Assembly: GCA_021802585.1 (NCBI GenBank)
Contig: JAJZRQ010000007.1
Span: 1-63,356, forward strand
Length of the DNA: 63,356 nt
From: Chloroflexota bacterium
GTDB lineage: Bacteria; Chloroflexota; Limnocylindria; Limnocylindrales; CSP1-4
Reading direction: 5' to 3'
Shown here: positions 7,683 through 15,650 of the stretch, in pieces
Layout of the letters: each line of letters starts with the position of its first letter
How positions within the stretch are numbered: position 1 is the stretch's first letter
The notes under the pieces: generated by a model
What the model saw: only the letters and a program-made list of their open reading frames with translations
What the model was told of the DNA's origin: nothing
The model's database searches: none
Position numbers and translations under genes: made by a program

Positions 7683-9059
7683 ATGGTTCGCCGATTCGGC
7701 CTGCGCTCGATCATTGCGGGTACGATGGTCGTCGCCCTATTCGCCTCGGCATGCAGCCCGAGCGCGACCCCATCGGGCGGCTCGAATGCCGCCACGGCGA
7801 CCCCCGCCGCTGGGGCGAGCGACGCGGCAATTGGCCCCAAGGTTGAGGTCGTGTTCTGGCAGCGCCAGTTCGAGGACTATCAGCAGGCCTGGTTCAAGAA
7901 GCAGGTCGCGGCATTCAACGCCGCCCACCCCGCGATCGAGGTGAAGTACACCGCCGTTCCCGGTGACGCGTGGGACGCCAAGCTCAAGGCCGCCCAGGCC
8001 GCGGGCAAGGTTCCGGACGTCCTGACGACCAACTACGGCGCGATCAAGCCCGGTGTCGTGAACGGCCAGTTCGCGAAGCTCGACGGCCTGATGAAGCCTG
8101 AGGCCTTCGCCGACATCGCCGACAATGTCAAGGACTTCGTCAGGACGAAGGACGGGTACTTCGGATATCCGATGCTCGTCGAGCCATCGACCGTTCTGTA
8201 TTACCGAAAGGATCTGTTCACCGCGGCTGGTCTCGATCCAGCCAAGCCGCCCAAGAACTGGGATGAGCTGATCGCTGACGCACGAGCTCTGACCAAGGGC
8301 GGGGTCTATGGCATGAATATCGCCCAAACCGCCCCGGATCTCGGCTGGTCCAGTTGGGGCCTGCAGTACAACGCCGCCGGGCACCTCCCGATCGCCGACG
8401 ACTGGTCGGCTCCGAGGGCGACAGATCCGGCCTACACGAAGCTGCTCCAACTCTACCAGACGCTCTACACCGAGAAGCTGATGCCGCAGGAGGCGACCTT
8501 TCCGTATGCGGACGCGTCGTTCTACGGCCAAGGCAAGGTAGCGATGAGCGCCGGAGGTTCGTGGGAGATCGGGCAGCTCAGCGCCGACTTCAAGGACACC
8601 CTCGCCAACACGGCAATCGCCGCCTTCCCCTCGGTTGATGGAGATGCGACGAAGCCGACGTCAACTCTCGGCGGCTGGACCCTGACCATCGACGCCAAGT
8701 CGAAGGTCCAGCAGCAGGCCGCCGACTTCGTGTCGTGGCTGCTCGCCGGCGACCCGGCGATCATGACGGACTTCTTCAAGGCCGCCGGATACTCCAAGTA
8801 CTCGCCCCGCGCTTCGGTGGCCGCGGCTCTCGCGGCCGACCCGGATGCGTCGCGCAATCCCTATCTTGCGATCGTGTCGAGGGATGTCCTGCCGTACGCC
8901 AAGGCCGAGCCCGCCTATCCGTGGGACGTCAGCATTGCCTTCGGGACTGCGATCGAAAAGGCCATGAAGGGTGGCGACATCGATGCGGCTCTCGCCGAGG
9001 CTGATAAGGCGATTGCCGATGTCATCACCAAGCAGAAGCTCGCGGGGACCGCACCCTAA
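7683..9059 (+). CDS. Sugar ABC transporter substrate-binding lipoprotein
   Basis: A 458-residue family-1 extracellular solute-binding protein (MalE/UgpB type). It has a signal peptide with lipobox ALFASAC, a Ser/Thr/Ala-rich linker, then VEVVFWQRQFEDYQQAWFKK and the family pattern NAAHPAIEVKYTAVPGD. C-terminal GGSWEIGQL and WLLAGDPAIMTDFF fit the fold. A strong GAAGGAGGAGG precedes the ATG. It would capture the oligosaccharides or pentose released by the locus glycosidases and hand them to the two downstream permeases. No ATPase is encoded here, so a shared MsmK/UgpC-type ATPase elsewhere is expected. Confidence 0.92.
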   Translation: MVRRFGLRSIIAGTMVVALFASACSPSATPSGGSNAATATPAAGASDAAIGPKVEVVFWQRQFEDYQQAWFKKQVAAFNAAHPAIEVKYTAVPGDAWDAKLKAAQAAGKVPDVLTTNYGAIKPGVVNGQFAKLDGLMKPEAFADIADNVKDFVRTKDGYFGYPMLVEPSTVLYYRKDLFTAAGLDPAKPPKNWDELIADARALTKGGVYGMNIAQTAPDLGWSSWGLQYNAAGHLPIADDWSAPRATDPAYTKLLQLYQTLYTEKLMPQEATFPYADASFYGQGKVAMSAGGSWEIGQLSADFKDTLANTAIAAFPSVDGDATKPTSTLGGWTLTIDAKSKVQQQAADFVSWLLAGDPAIMTDFFKAAGYSKYSPRASVAAALAADPDASRNPYLAIVSRDVLPYAKAEPAYPWDVSIAFGTAIEKAMKGGDIDAALAEADKAIADVITKQKLAGTAP

Positions 9060-9079
9060 GGCGCTGTTCTCCTCCTCTA

Positions 9080-9112
9080 CCGGTACCGGGGCCCCCAGGG
9101 CCTCGGTACCGG
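9080..9112 (+). other. Strong intercistronic stem-loop
   Basis: CCGGTACCGGGGCCC (9080-9094) pairs with the segment 9098-9112, giving about 15 base pairs with one G-U and a three-base loop. No T-run follows, so it is probably an mRNA-stabilising or attenuating hairpin that favours the binding-protein gene over the permeases rather than a full terminator. Confidence 0.75.
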
Positions 9113-9132
9113 CTTTCGCTCAGGAGGACGAC

Positions 9133-10098
9133 GTGTCAGGCATCCAAGGTGGCGCTGTTCAACCCGTCGCCCAAGTCGGCCTAGCCTCTCGCGCGACCGT
9201 CCGCCGCCGCCCGGGTTCGCTGTTGCGTGACAGCAGGACCGCCTACCTGATGATCGCGCCGATGGCGATCCTGCTGTCCATCTTCGTGATCTATCCCCTC
9301 GCCTATGCGCTCTATCTGAGCATGTTCGAGATCAGCTTCTATCGGGATCCGGTCTTCGTCGGGCCCCAGTTCTACGGATATGTCCTCGACAGCCCGCGGT
9401 TCTGGAACGCGATATCGATCGGCCTCCGGCTGGCCGTCATGGTCGTCCCGGTCATGCTTGTGATCGCATTCTTGATCGCGTCGCTCATCCGAACGCTCGG
9501 TCGGCGTCTGGCGGGATTCCTCAAGACGACGATCTACCTGCCAACGGTCGTGTCCGGCGTGGTTGCCTCGGTCGTCTTCACGTTGATGTACCGCCTGGAT
9601 GGCGGCTTGGTCAACGGGGCCCTCGGCGTTGTCGGGATCGGGCCGTTCGCCTACCTGTCCAGTCCAGACCTCGCCCTGCCCGCGATCGCCGTGCCGGCGA
9701 TCTGGCTCGGGATTGGCGTTTCGTCGCTGATCATGCTCGCCGGGATGCTCGACATCCCGGAGAGCTATTTCGAGGCCGCCGAGCTCGAGGGCGCAGGCTT
9801 CCTGGCTCAAACCCGCTACGTGACGATCCCGCTGCTCAGAAACATTCTGCTGTTCCTGTTCGTGACCGGGTTCATCCTCGCAATGCAGCAGGTGGACCTG
9901 CCGCTCGTGATGACCGGGGGCGGACCCGTCGACTCGACGATGACGCCGAACCTCTTCATCTTCACGCAGTTCAAGGACCCGACACCGTACGCGACCAGCT
10001 TCTCCCTGACGGCGGCGCTGATCCTGTTCTTCGTCCTCGGCTCGGTCAGCGCACTCATCTTCCGTCTCGTTCGGTCCGAAAAGGCGGTGGATGCGTGA
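9133..10098 (+). CDS. Sugar ABC transporter permease (MalF type)
   Basis: A 321-residue inner-membrane permease with about six hydrophobic segments, beginning AYLMIAPMAILLSIFVIYPL. The cytoplasmic EAA loop that contacts the ATPase reads YFEAAELEGAGFLAQTRYVT, matching EAAxxDGA-like loops. The GTG at 9133 is selected because CAGGAGGA lies about six bases upstream; the longer open frame overlaps the binding-protein gene. Its stop overlaps the next permease start (GTGA). It would import sugars captured by the preceding lipoprotein. Confidence 0.92.
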   Translation: MSGIQGGAVQPVAQVGLASRATVRRRPGSLLRDSRTAYLMIAPMAILLSIFVIYPLAYALYLSMFEISFYRDPVFVGPQFYGYVLDSPRFWNAISIGLRLAVMVVPVMLVIAFLIASLIRTLGRRLAGFLKTTIYLPTVVSGVVASVVFTLMYRLDGGLVNGALGVVGIGPFAYLSSPDLALPAIAVPAIWLGIGVSSLIMLAGMLDIPESYFEAAELEGAGFLAQTRYVTIPLLRNILLFLFVTGFILAMQQVDLPLVMTGGGPVDSTMTPNLFIFTQFKDPTPYATSFSLTAALILFFVLGSVSALIFRLVRSEKAVDA

Positions 10099-10916
10099 GG
10101 CGACCCTTAGCGACGCGGATTGTCCAAGGTGCGCTGGTCATCGTCGTCGTGGCATCAGCGCTCCTTCCTGTCGCTTGGATGGCGATCGCGGGTTTCAAGA
10201 GCAAGACGGAGGTGGTCGCGACGCCCTTCCAGTTCTTCCCGAAGGTCTGGGAACTGGACAACTATGCCCAGATCCTCGGCGATCCCGTCTTCGTCCGGGC
10301 GATGACGATCACGTTCGTGGGCGCCGTGATCTTCACGATCCTGAGCCTCCTCGTGAACTCGACTGCGGCGTATGCATTCGCGCGTCTCGAGTTCCGCTTC
10401 AAGCGGGCGCTCTGGGCGTTCTGTATCGTGCCGCTGTTCATCCCGGCGTTCGCGATCCTGGTGACCTCGTTCGTCGTCGTATCGAACCTCGGCATGCTCG
10501 ATTCTCTGGCTGTCCTGATCATCCCGGGCGTGGCGTCCGCTTACCAGATGTTCTTCATCCGCCAGTTCTATCTCGGGATCCCGGTGGCCCTCGAGGAAGC
10601 GGCGATGATCGACGGGGCCAGCCGCTGGACGATCTTCCGCCGCATCTTCCTGCCTCTGTCGCGGGCGCCGTTCGTGGTCGTCGGCGTCGCCTCGTTCCTC
10701 GCCTACTGGAACGCGTACGTCTGGCCGATCCTCACGATCCAGAACCCGGACCTCTTTCAGATCCAGCAGTACATCGGCACCTTCCGCCAGGAGCGTGGGA
10801 GCGAGTGGGGGCTGCTCATGGCGGGCAGCTTCCTCTCCGCCCTTCCGCTGATCGTCATCGTCCTGATCTTCCAGCGATACATCGTCAACGGCGTCCGCAT
10901 CTCGGGCCTGAAGTGA
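10095..10916 (+). CDS. Sugar ABC transporter permease (MalG type)
   Basis: A 273-residue second permease half of the carbohydrate importer. Membrane segments begin at IVQGALVIVVVASALLPVAW. The EAA motif is ALEEAAMIDGASRWTIFRRI, and the tail IVNGVRISGLK is typical of MalG-like proteins. The GTG start overlaps the MalF-type stop by four bases, so the pair is translationally coupled and probably heterodimeric. Confidence 0.93.
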   Translation: MRRPLATRIVQGALVIVVVASALLPVAWMAIAGFKSKTEVVATPFQFFPKVWELDNYAQILGDPVFVRAMTITFVGAVIFTILSLLVNSTAAYAFARLEFRFKRALWAFCIVPLFIPAFAILVTSFVVVSNLGMLDSLAVLIIPGVASAYQMFFIRQFYLGIPVALEEAAMIDGASRWTIFRRIFLPLSRAPFVVVGVASFLAYWNAYVWPILTIQNPDLFQIQQYIGTFRQERGSEWGLLMAGSFLSALPLIVIVLIFQRYIVNGVRISGLK

Positions 10917-10929
10917 GCCTTCCGGCTGC

Positions 10930-13020
10930 ATGACACTCCGGGTTTCGACGGCGTCCCTGACGCTCGAGGTCGACGAAGAGACGGGCGCGATCGCCACTCT
11001 GCACAACCGTCCAGCGGGTCTCGACTTGATCACGAGGCGGCGGCGGGAGCCACCATTCCGGTTGGGCCTGGCCGGGCACGAGGTCGTGACGACCGTGCTG
11101 GCCTGCAGAGCCGTCCTGCATGACGGCCGAATCTCGATCGAATGGGACACCGACCGCGCGGTCACCCTCGTTGCCGACATCGCAGCGGGCCGCGACGACA
11201 TCCGCATCCACGTGTCGGCCACCAACTCCGGGGGCGCAACGATCGACCGGATCGAGTACCCGATCCTCGACGGGGTCGGGCGCCTCGCCGGCCCCGGCCA
11301 CGACACTCTGATCCACCCTCATGCGACGGGCATGCTCTTTCACGATCCCCTCGACCTCATCGAGCCGGATCCTGACAACCGCCGCCGCCTCGCCTCGTCG
11401 CCGTATCCGGAGGGCTTCGCCGGCTCGACGATGCAGTTCATGGCGTACGCGGCCCGCCGTCGCGGAGGGTTCTACCTCGCCACCGAGGATCCGGCCACGA
11501 ACCTGAAGTGGTTCAACGTCTTTGCCTCCGGTGACGGCCTCGCACTCTCGATCGTCCACAAGGTGGGCTTGCCGACGGCCAGTGCTTCCTTCAGTCCGGA
11601 CTATCCGGTTGTCCTGGCCGCGCTCGCGGGTGGCTCCTGGACCGATGCGGCCGACCGGTATCGGACGTGGGTTCTCGATCAACCCTTCGGGGCGGCCGCG
11701 CCGAGAGCGTCCTGGTTGCGCCGCGCGGTCGGGATCTCGACGTTCGGGATCAATGCGCGCCACGATCGATCGGCTTGGCTCGACGAGATCCATCGAATCG
11801 CCGGGACGCCGGTGTTCCATGTCCTTGGCCCGAATTGGGCGCGGACCGGACAGGACTACCAGAGCCATCTTCCGAAAGGTCGGGGCGACTGGTTCCCGGC
11901 ATCCTTCAACGACGCCAACCTGGCGACGATCCGCCGCAATGGCGATCGGTGGGCGCCGTTCGAATTCGACCTTCTCTGCGGCCACGACCCGGCCCGACCT
12001 GAGCCCGTCCTCGAGTCGCGGATCGTCCACGACCCCGACGACGTCACGCCGACCGACGCCGGTCTCCTGGGCTTTCCCTTGATGTGCGCGGGAACGGACT
12101 ACTGGCACGACTTCCACGCAGAGCGCGACGCACGACTCATCGCAGACCACGATCCGGACGCCTTGTACTACGACATCTCCGTCAGCAATCTCCTCATGGA
12201 GTGTCTGGCGGCGAACCACCGCCATCTCCCGGGCGCCGGAGCGAACATCATCGAAAGCTTCCGGAGGATGTACCGCGATACTGCGACCGCCACTGCGGCC
12301 GCGAAGGGAGCGGAGGTTCCTTCCGGCACCGAAGTGATGACCGAGGTGTTCCGGGCGCAATTCGACTACTACCAGGCGCGAGCGGAGGCGGGCCCGTACG
12401 CGCCATTCGAGGCGGCCCCATTTCGCGACTGGGTTCTCGCTGGCCGGGCGGAGAAGATCCCGCTCTTCACCTACGTGTTTGGAAGCCGGTCGCCAGTGCG
12501 GATGGACGGTTGGTCGAAGCTATCCGCGGGAACCGGCGACCTCTTCTACTGGACGGCCGCCACGGTGCTCCTGAATGGTGGGCTGTTCGAGCTCAACTAC
12601 GAGTTCAGCCCGCTCGAGGATCTCTCCGGCAGGTCGGACGAAGCCGCGGAGCACTACTACCCGTTCGCCGAGCGCCATGACCCGATCGACCCAGCCAAGG
12701 CGTCATTCGTCCGGACTGTCGCTCGGACCCGGATCGGCCCAGCCAACCGGTTTCTTGCGGACGGCGAGATGCTCCCGGCACCGCCGATCGATGCACCGCC
12801 GATCACGCTCGATTGGCGCGCCTGGAACATGAGCATGAAGGACGTCCACTACGACACGCACGGCGAAATGACGGTCCCAAGCGCCCTTGCGACCGCGTGG
12901 CAAGTCGATGGACGGACCGCCTGGTTGGTTGCCAATATCGCGCCCTCGCGCCAGACGATCCGCGTCGACGGGCGCGCCGTCGACATCGGCGGCCGAGACA
13001 TCGTTCTGATCGAAGGCTGA
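10930..13020 (+). CDS. DUF6259-like putative glycoside hydrolase
   Basis: A 696-residue protein with no signal peptide. The N-terminal third is beta-rich (LTLEVDEETGAIATLHNRP), resembling the galactose-mutarotase-like sandwich in front of many TIM-barrel hydrolases. The middle contains acidic/aromatic blocks typical of barrel active sites (DPDALYYDISVSN, CAGTDYWHDFHAERD). The C-terminus (RTIRVDGRAVDI-like segment after VANIAPSRQ) looks like a beta domain. It fits the DUF6259 group as far as I can judge, and no reaction is assigned with confidence. It starts 14 bases after the permease stop and precedes the GH172 enzyme. It may hydrolyse imported oligosaccharides in the cytoplasm. Confidence 0.6.
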   Translation: MTLRVSTASLTLEVDEETGAIATLHNRPAGLDLITRRRREPPFRLGLAGHEVVTTVLACRAVLHDGRISIEWDTDRAVTLVADIAAGRDDIRIHVSATNSGGATIDRIEYPILDGVGRLAGPGHDTLIHPHATGMLFHDPLDLIEPDPDNRRRLASSPYPEGFAGSTMQFMAYAARRRGGFYLATEDPATNLKWFNVFASGDGLALSIVHKVGLPTASASFSPDYPVVLAALAGGSWTDAADRYRTWVLDQPFGAAAPRASWLRRAVGISTFGINARHDRSAWLDEIHRIAGTPVFHVLGPNWARTGQDYQSHLPKGRGDWFPASFNDANLATIRRNGDRWAPFEFDLLCGHDPARPEPVLESRIVHDPDDVTPTDAGLLGFPLMCAGTDYWHDFHAERDARLIADHDPDALYYDISVSNLLMECLAANHRHLPGAGANIIESFRRMYRDTATATAAAKGAEVPSGTEVMTEVFRAQFDYYQARAEAGPYAPFEAAPFRDWVLAGRAEKIPLFTYVFGSRSPVRMDGWSKLSAGTGDLFYWTAATVLLNGGLFELNYEFSPLEDLSGRSDEAAEHYYPFAERHDPIDPAKASFVRTVARTRIGPANRFLADGEMLPAPPIDAPPITLDWRAWNMSMKDVHYDTHGEMTVPSALATAWQVDGRTAWLVANIAPSRQTIRVDGRAVDIGGRDIVLIEG

Positions 13021-13064
13021 CGGCGGAAACCCGGCGGCACCCGGACTGAACCACACCCAGGAAG

Positions 13065-14138
13065 GTGGCGATCACGTTGGAGAGCGTTGAGTTCCTCGTT
13101 GGAAGCCCGATGTCCGGGTTGCCGCTGGTGCGCGACGCGACTTCGCGCCGAGTGTCGAGTTGGGATCGCACCGGCGGCAACGACGACCGCCTCCACATCC
13201 GGCCGGGAGAGCAGGCCATCCTCCTGGAGACCGAGCGACCGGGCTGCATCCGCCACATCTGGGTGACGATCGCCTGCGACGAGCCCGACTTCCTCCGCAA
13301 GATCGTCCTCCAGGCGTGGTGGGACGGCGAGGCCTCGCCGAGCGTCCATGTTCCGATCGGGGACTTCTTCGGGATCGGGCATGGCCAGACCCGGAACTTC
13401 GTCTCCCTCCCACTGCAGATGAGCCCCGAGGACGGTAAAGGCTTCAACTGCTGGTTCCCGATGCCGTTCGCCCGGTCGGCCCGGATCACCGCGACGAGCG
13501 AGTGCGCCGAGCACGAGGTCCTCTTCTACTACTACATCGACTACGAGGAGGTCGACGGAGTCCCGAGCGACATCGCCTACTTCCACGCCCAGTGGCGCCG
13601 CCAGAACCCGACCGACGGGATCCCGGAGAGCGGCCTGACGAATGAGGAGTACGAGTTCGGCGGGCACAACAAGACGGGCGACGGCAACTACGTGCTCCTT
13701 GAGGCCACCGGCCGCGGCCACTACGTGGGCTGCAACCTCAACATCCACAACCTCCGGGCTACGGACCAGTGGAACTGGTACGGCGAGGGCGACGACATGA
13801 TCTTCGTCGACGACGAGCCGTTCCCACCGAGCCTGCACGGCACGGGAACCGAGGACTACTTCAACACCGCGTGGTGCCCCACGCAGGGGTACTCGGCGCC
13901 GTATCACGGGATCACCATGCCGGGTGGCCCGAATTGGTCCGGCAAGATCTCGCTCTATCGGTTCCACATCGAGGACCCGGTCCGCTTCCGGCGGTCGATC
14001 CGGGCGACAATCGAGCACGGCCACGCCAACCACCGGAGCGACGACGTGTCGAGCACTGCCTACTGGTACCAGCAGGAGCCGCACGCCCCGTTCGACCTTC
14101 TGCCCGTGGCCGACCGGCTGCCGCGCGCCGACGGCTGA
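13065..14138 (+). CDS. GH172 (DUF2961) glycoside hydrolase, candidate exo-alpha-D-arabinofuranosidase
   Basis: A 357-residue enzyme with the DUF2961 hallmarks: SSWDRTGGNDD (31-41), CIRHIWVTI, WWDGEASPSVHVPIGDFFG, GFNCWFPMPF, FYYYIDYEEVDG and HGTGTEDYFNTAW with Glu263. Known GH172 members are exo-acting alpha-D-arabinofuranosidases and alpha-D-fructofuranosidase/difructose-anhydride enzymes. Which one applies here is inferred from the DUF4185 partner and the fucose/arabinose isomerase. It lacks a signal peptide, so it probably acts on imported oligosaccharides. The GTG start has a close CAGGAAG. The length is near the family norm for compact members. Confidence 0.85.
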   Translation: MAITLESVEFLVGSPMSGLPLVRDATSRRVSSWDRTGGNDDRLHIRPGEQAILLETERPGCIRHIWVTIACDEPDFLRKIVLQAWWDGEASPSVHVPIGDFFGIGHGQTRNFVSLPLQMSPEDGKGFNCWFPMPFARSARITATSECAEHEVLFYYYIDYEEVDGVPSDIAYFHAQWRRQNPTDGIPESGLTNEEYEFGGHNKTGDGNYVLLEATGRGHYVGCNLNIHNLRATDQWNWYGEGDDMIFVDDEPFPPSLHGTGTEDYFNTAWCPTQGYSAPYHGITMPGGPNWSGKISLYRFHIEDPVRFRRSIRATIEHGHANHRSDDVSSTAYWYQQEPHAPFDLLPVADRLPRADG

Positions 14139-14141
14139 GCG

Positions 14142-14346
14142 GTGGCGTCGTCCTGGACGGACCAGCGGAGCCGGTCCTTCGACGCGAGCCACGCCGCGGT
14201 TGCATTCCCGCTGGGCGGGATCGGGACCGGCAACGTCTCGATCGGCGCGCGGGCGACGTGCGCGACTGGGAGATCTTCAACCGCCCAGCAGAGGGCAATC
14301 TGATGCCAACACGTTCTTCGCGATCCGCGCGGCCTGGCCGGCCTGA
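14142..14346 (+). pseudogene. GH116 (DUF608) N-terminal remnant, frameshifted and truncated
   Basis: Immediately after the GH172 stop, a GTG at 14142 opens a frame with FDASHAAVAFPLGGIGTGNV, the N-terminal signature of GH116/DUF608 beta-glycosidases. Homology then moves to a second frame (VRDWEIFNRPAEGN) and a third (NTFFAIRA) before ending. Full GH116 proteins are about 800 residues, so more than 90 percent is missing. The break coincides with the end of the catabolic island. Confidence 0.75.
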
Positions 14347-14417
14347 CCCGGCTTCCGCAGCTGGATCTCACGCGAGTATCTATGGGTGGTGACCCCGGCG
14401 GGTGGGTCGGGTGAGGC

Positions 14418-14669
14418 TCAGGCGCTGACTGCGTCGGTTGGCGCGAGCGCGACGTAGCGGGGCGGCTCGGCGATGTCCGCGGCCTTGAAGATCGCCGCCT
14501 GGCGCGGGGTGAGCTCGGTCCGCTGGAGAACGTCCCCGGCGGGGCCTGCGAAGCGCACGAGGTGGCGCTTCTCGAGCTCGAGCCGGAGGTTCCGCCAGGT
14601 GTCGCCAGCCGCCTGCTCGGCGATGCGGACCAGGCGCAGGGCGAGCCAGCGCCAGACCAAGACCACCAT
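14418..14669 (-). mobile_element. Transposase C-terminal remnant (IS1634/IS4-like)
   Basis: The 83 residues beginning MVVLVWRWLALRLVRIAEQ continue with TWRNLRLELEKRHLVRF, then QRTELTPRQAAIF and EPPRYVAL. This is the usual tail of IS1634-type DDE transposases. No terminal inverted repeat and no upstream catalytic part is present. It sits at the right border of the low-GC island beside three other truncated genes, consistent with insertion-sequence-driven deletion. Confidence 0.6.
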
Positions 14670-14693
14670 GAATGACCCCGAAGGAGGACAGCG

Positions 14694-15251
14694 ATGAAGA
14701 TCCTTGTCGCCTACGCGACCCGACATGGCGCGACCCGGGGGATCGCCGAGCGGATCGCCCGGACGCTCGAACGACCTGGGCTCGAGGTCACGCTGCGGCC
14801 GGTCAACCAGGCGGGTGCGGTCGGCGAGCACGACGCCTTCGTCATCGGCGGCGCGGCCTACATGTTCCATTGGTTGAACGAGGCCACGAGCTTCGTGCGG
14901 CGGCATCGCTCCATCCTCGCGAGCCGTCCGGTCTGGCTGTTCAGCAGCGGCCCGCTGGGCACCGAACGGGTGGACGCGGAGGGGCAGGACGCGCTCGAGG
15001 CGGCGGAACCGCGCGAGTTCGCCGAGCTCGCGGCCGAGATCCTGCCGCGTGGCCAGCGGGTCTTCTTCGGAGCCTACGACCCGAACGCCAAGCCGATCGG
15101 CGTCATGGAGCGACTCACCCGGATGATGCCGGCGGCACGGGAGGCACTCCCCGCCGGCGACTTCCGTGACTGGCCGGAGATCGAGGCGTGGGCCGATGGG
15201 ATCGCCCGCGAGCTGCAGCGGGTTGCTGTCGGCGCGGACGCACGCGCCTGA
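14694..15251 (+). CDS. Flavodoxin-domain protein (HemG-like)
   Basis: A 185-residue protein with an N-terminal FMN phosphate loop ILVAYATRHGATRGIAERIA, the pattern of flavodoxin-like menaquinone-dependent protoporphyrinogen dehydrogenases. It also has VIGGAAYMFHW and LFSSGPLG flavin-contact regions. AAGGAGGACAGCG precedes the ATG. It stands alone between two gene remnants. An electron-transfer or heme-oxidation role is possible, and the substrate is not shown. Confidence 0.8.
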   Translation: MKILVAYATRHGATRGIAERIARTLERPGLEVTLRPVNQAGAVGEHDAFVIGGAAYMFHWLNEATSFVRRHRSILASRPVWLFSSGPLGTERVDAEGQDALEAAEPREFAELAAEILPRGQRVFFGAYDPNAKPIGVMERLTRMMPAAREALPAGDFRDWPEIEAWADGIARELQRVAVGADARA

Positions 15252-15293
15252 CTCCGACGCCCCGTCCCGAGGCCCGCTGCGGTCCCACGTGTT

Positions 15294-15590
15294 GCCGGCC
15301 GGCCCGCCGCCGAGGATGAGGAGGTCGTAGGCCGACCGGGCGGCGCGGAGCTGGAGCCCGAGCTTCTCGGCGAGCTCGGCGTTCGACGGCTCGAGGAGGT
15401 GGGTTCCGTCGCCGAAGACGATCGTGGGGATCGTCCGCCCGCCCCCCCTGGACTCCTCGACGAAGCGCCGGCCCGCCTCGTCGCGATCGATGGCGACCCA
15501 CGAGAACGGGATCCGCTGCTCGGTCAGGAACGCCTTCGAGGGGCGGTAGTCCGGGCACCACGGCGCGCCGTAGACGGTGATGCGATCCAT
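15294..15590 (-). pseudogene. Glutaredoxin-thioredoxin reductase fusion, truncated
   Basis: The first 88 residues form a glutaredoxin/NrdH-like domain (ITVYGAPWCPDYRPSKAFL, TIPTIVFGDGTHLLEPS). A CxxY active site replaces CxxC. A linker then runs into YDLLILGGGPAG, the FAD-binding start of a thioredoxin-reductase-like oxidoreductase. Homology ends at that motif around 15294. The frame stays open by chance to 14418 through antisense of the flavodoxin and the transposase tail. The original protein was probably about 400-550 residues. Confidence 0.65.
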
Positions 15591-15650
15591 CGCCCCCTCC
15601 GAGGCTGGGGCCGACGGGACCGGGTGGTGCCGGATCCGGGGTCGAGCCGC

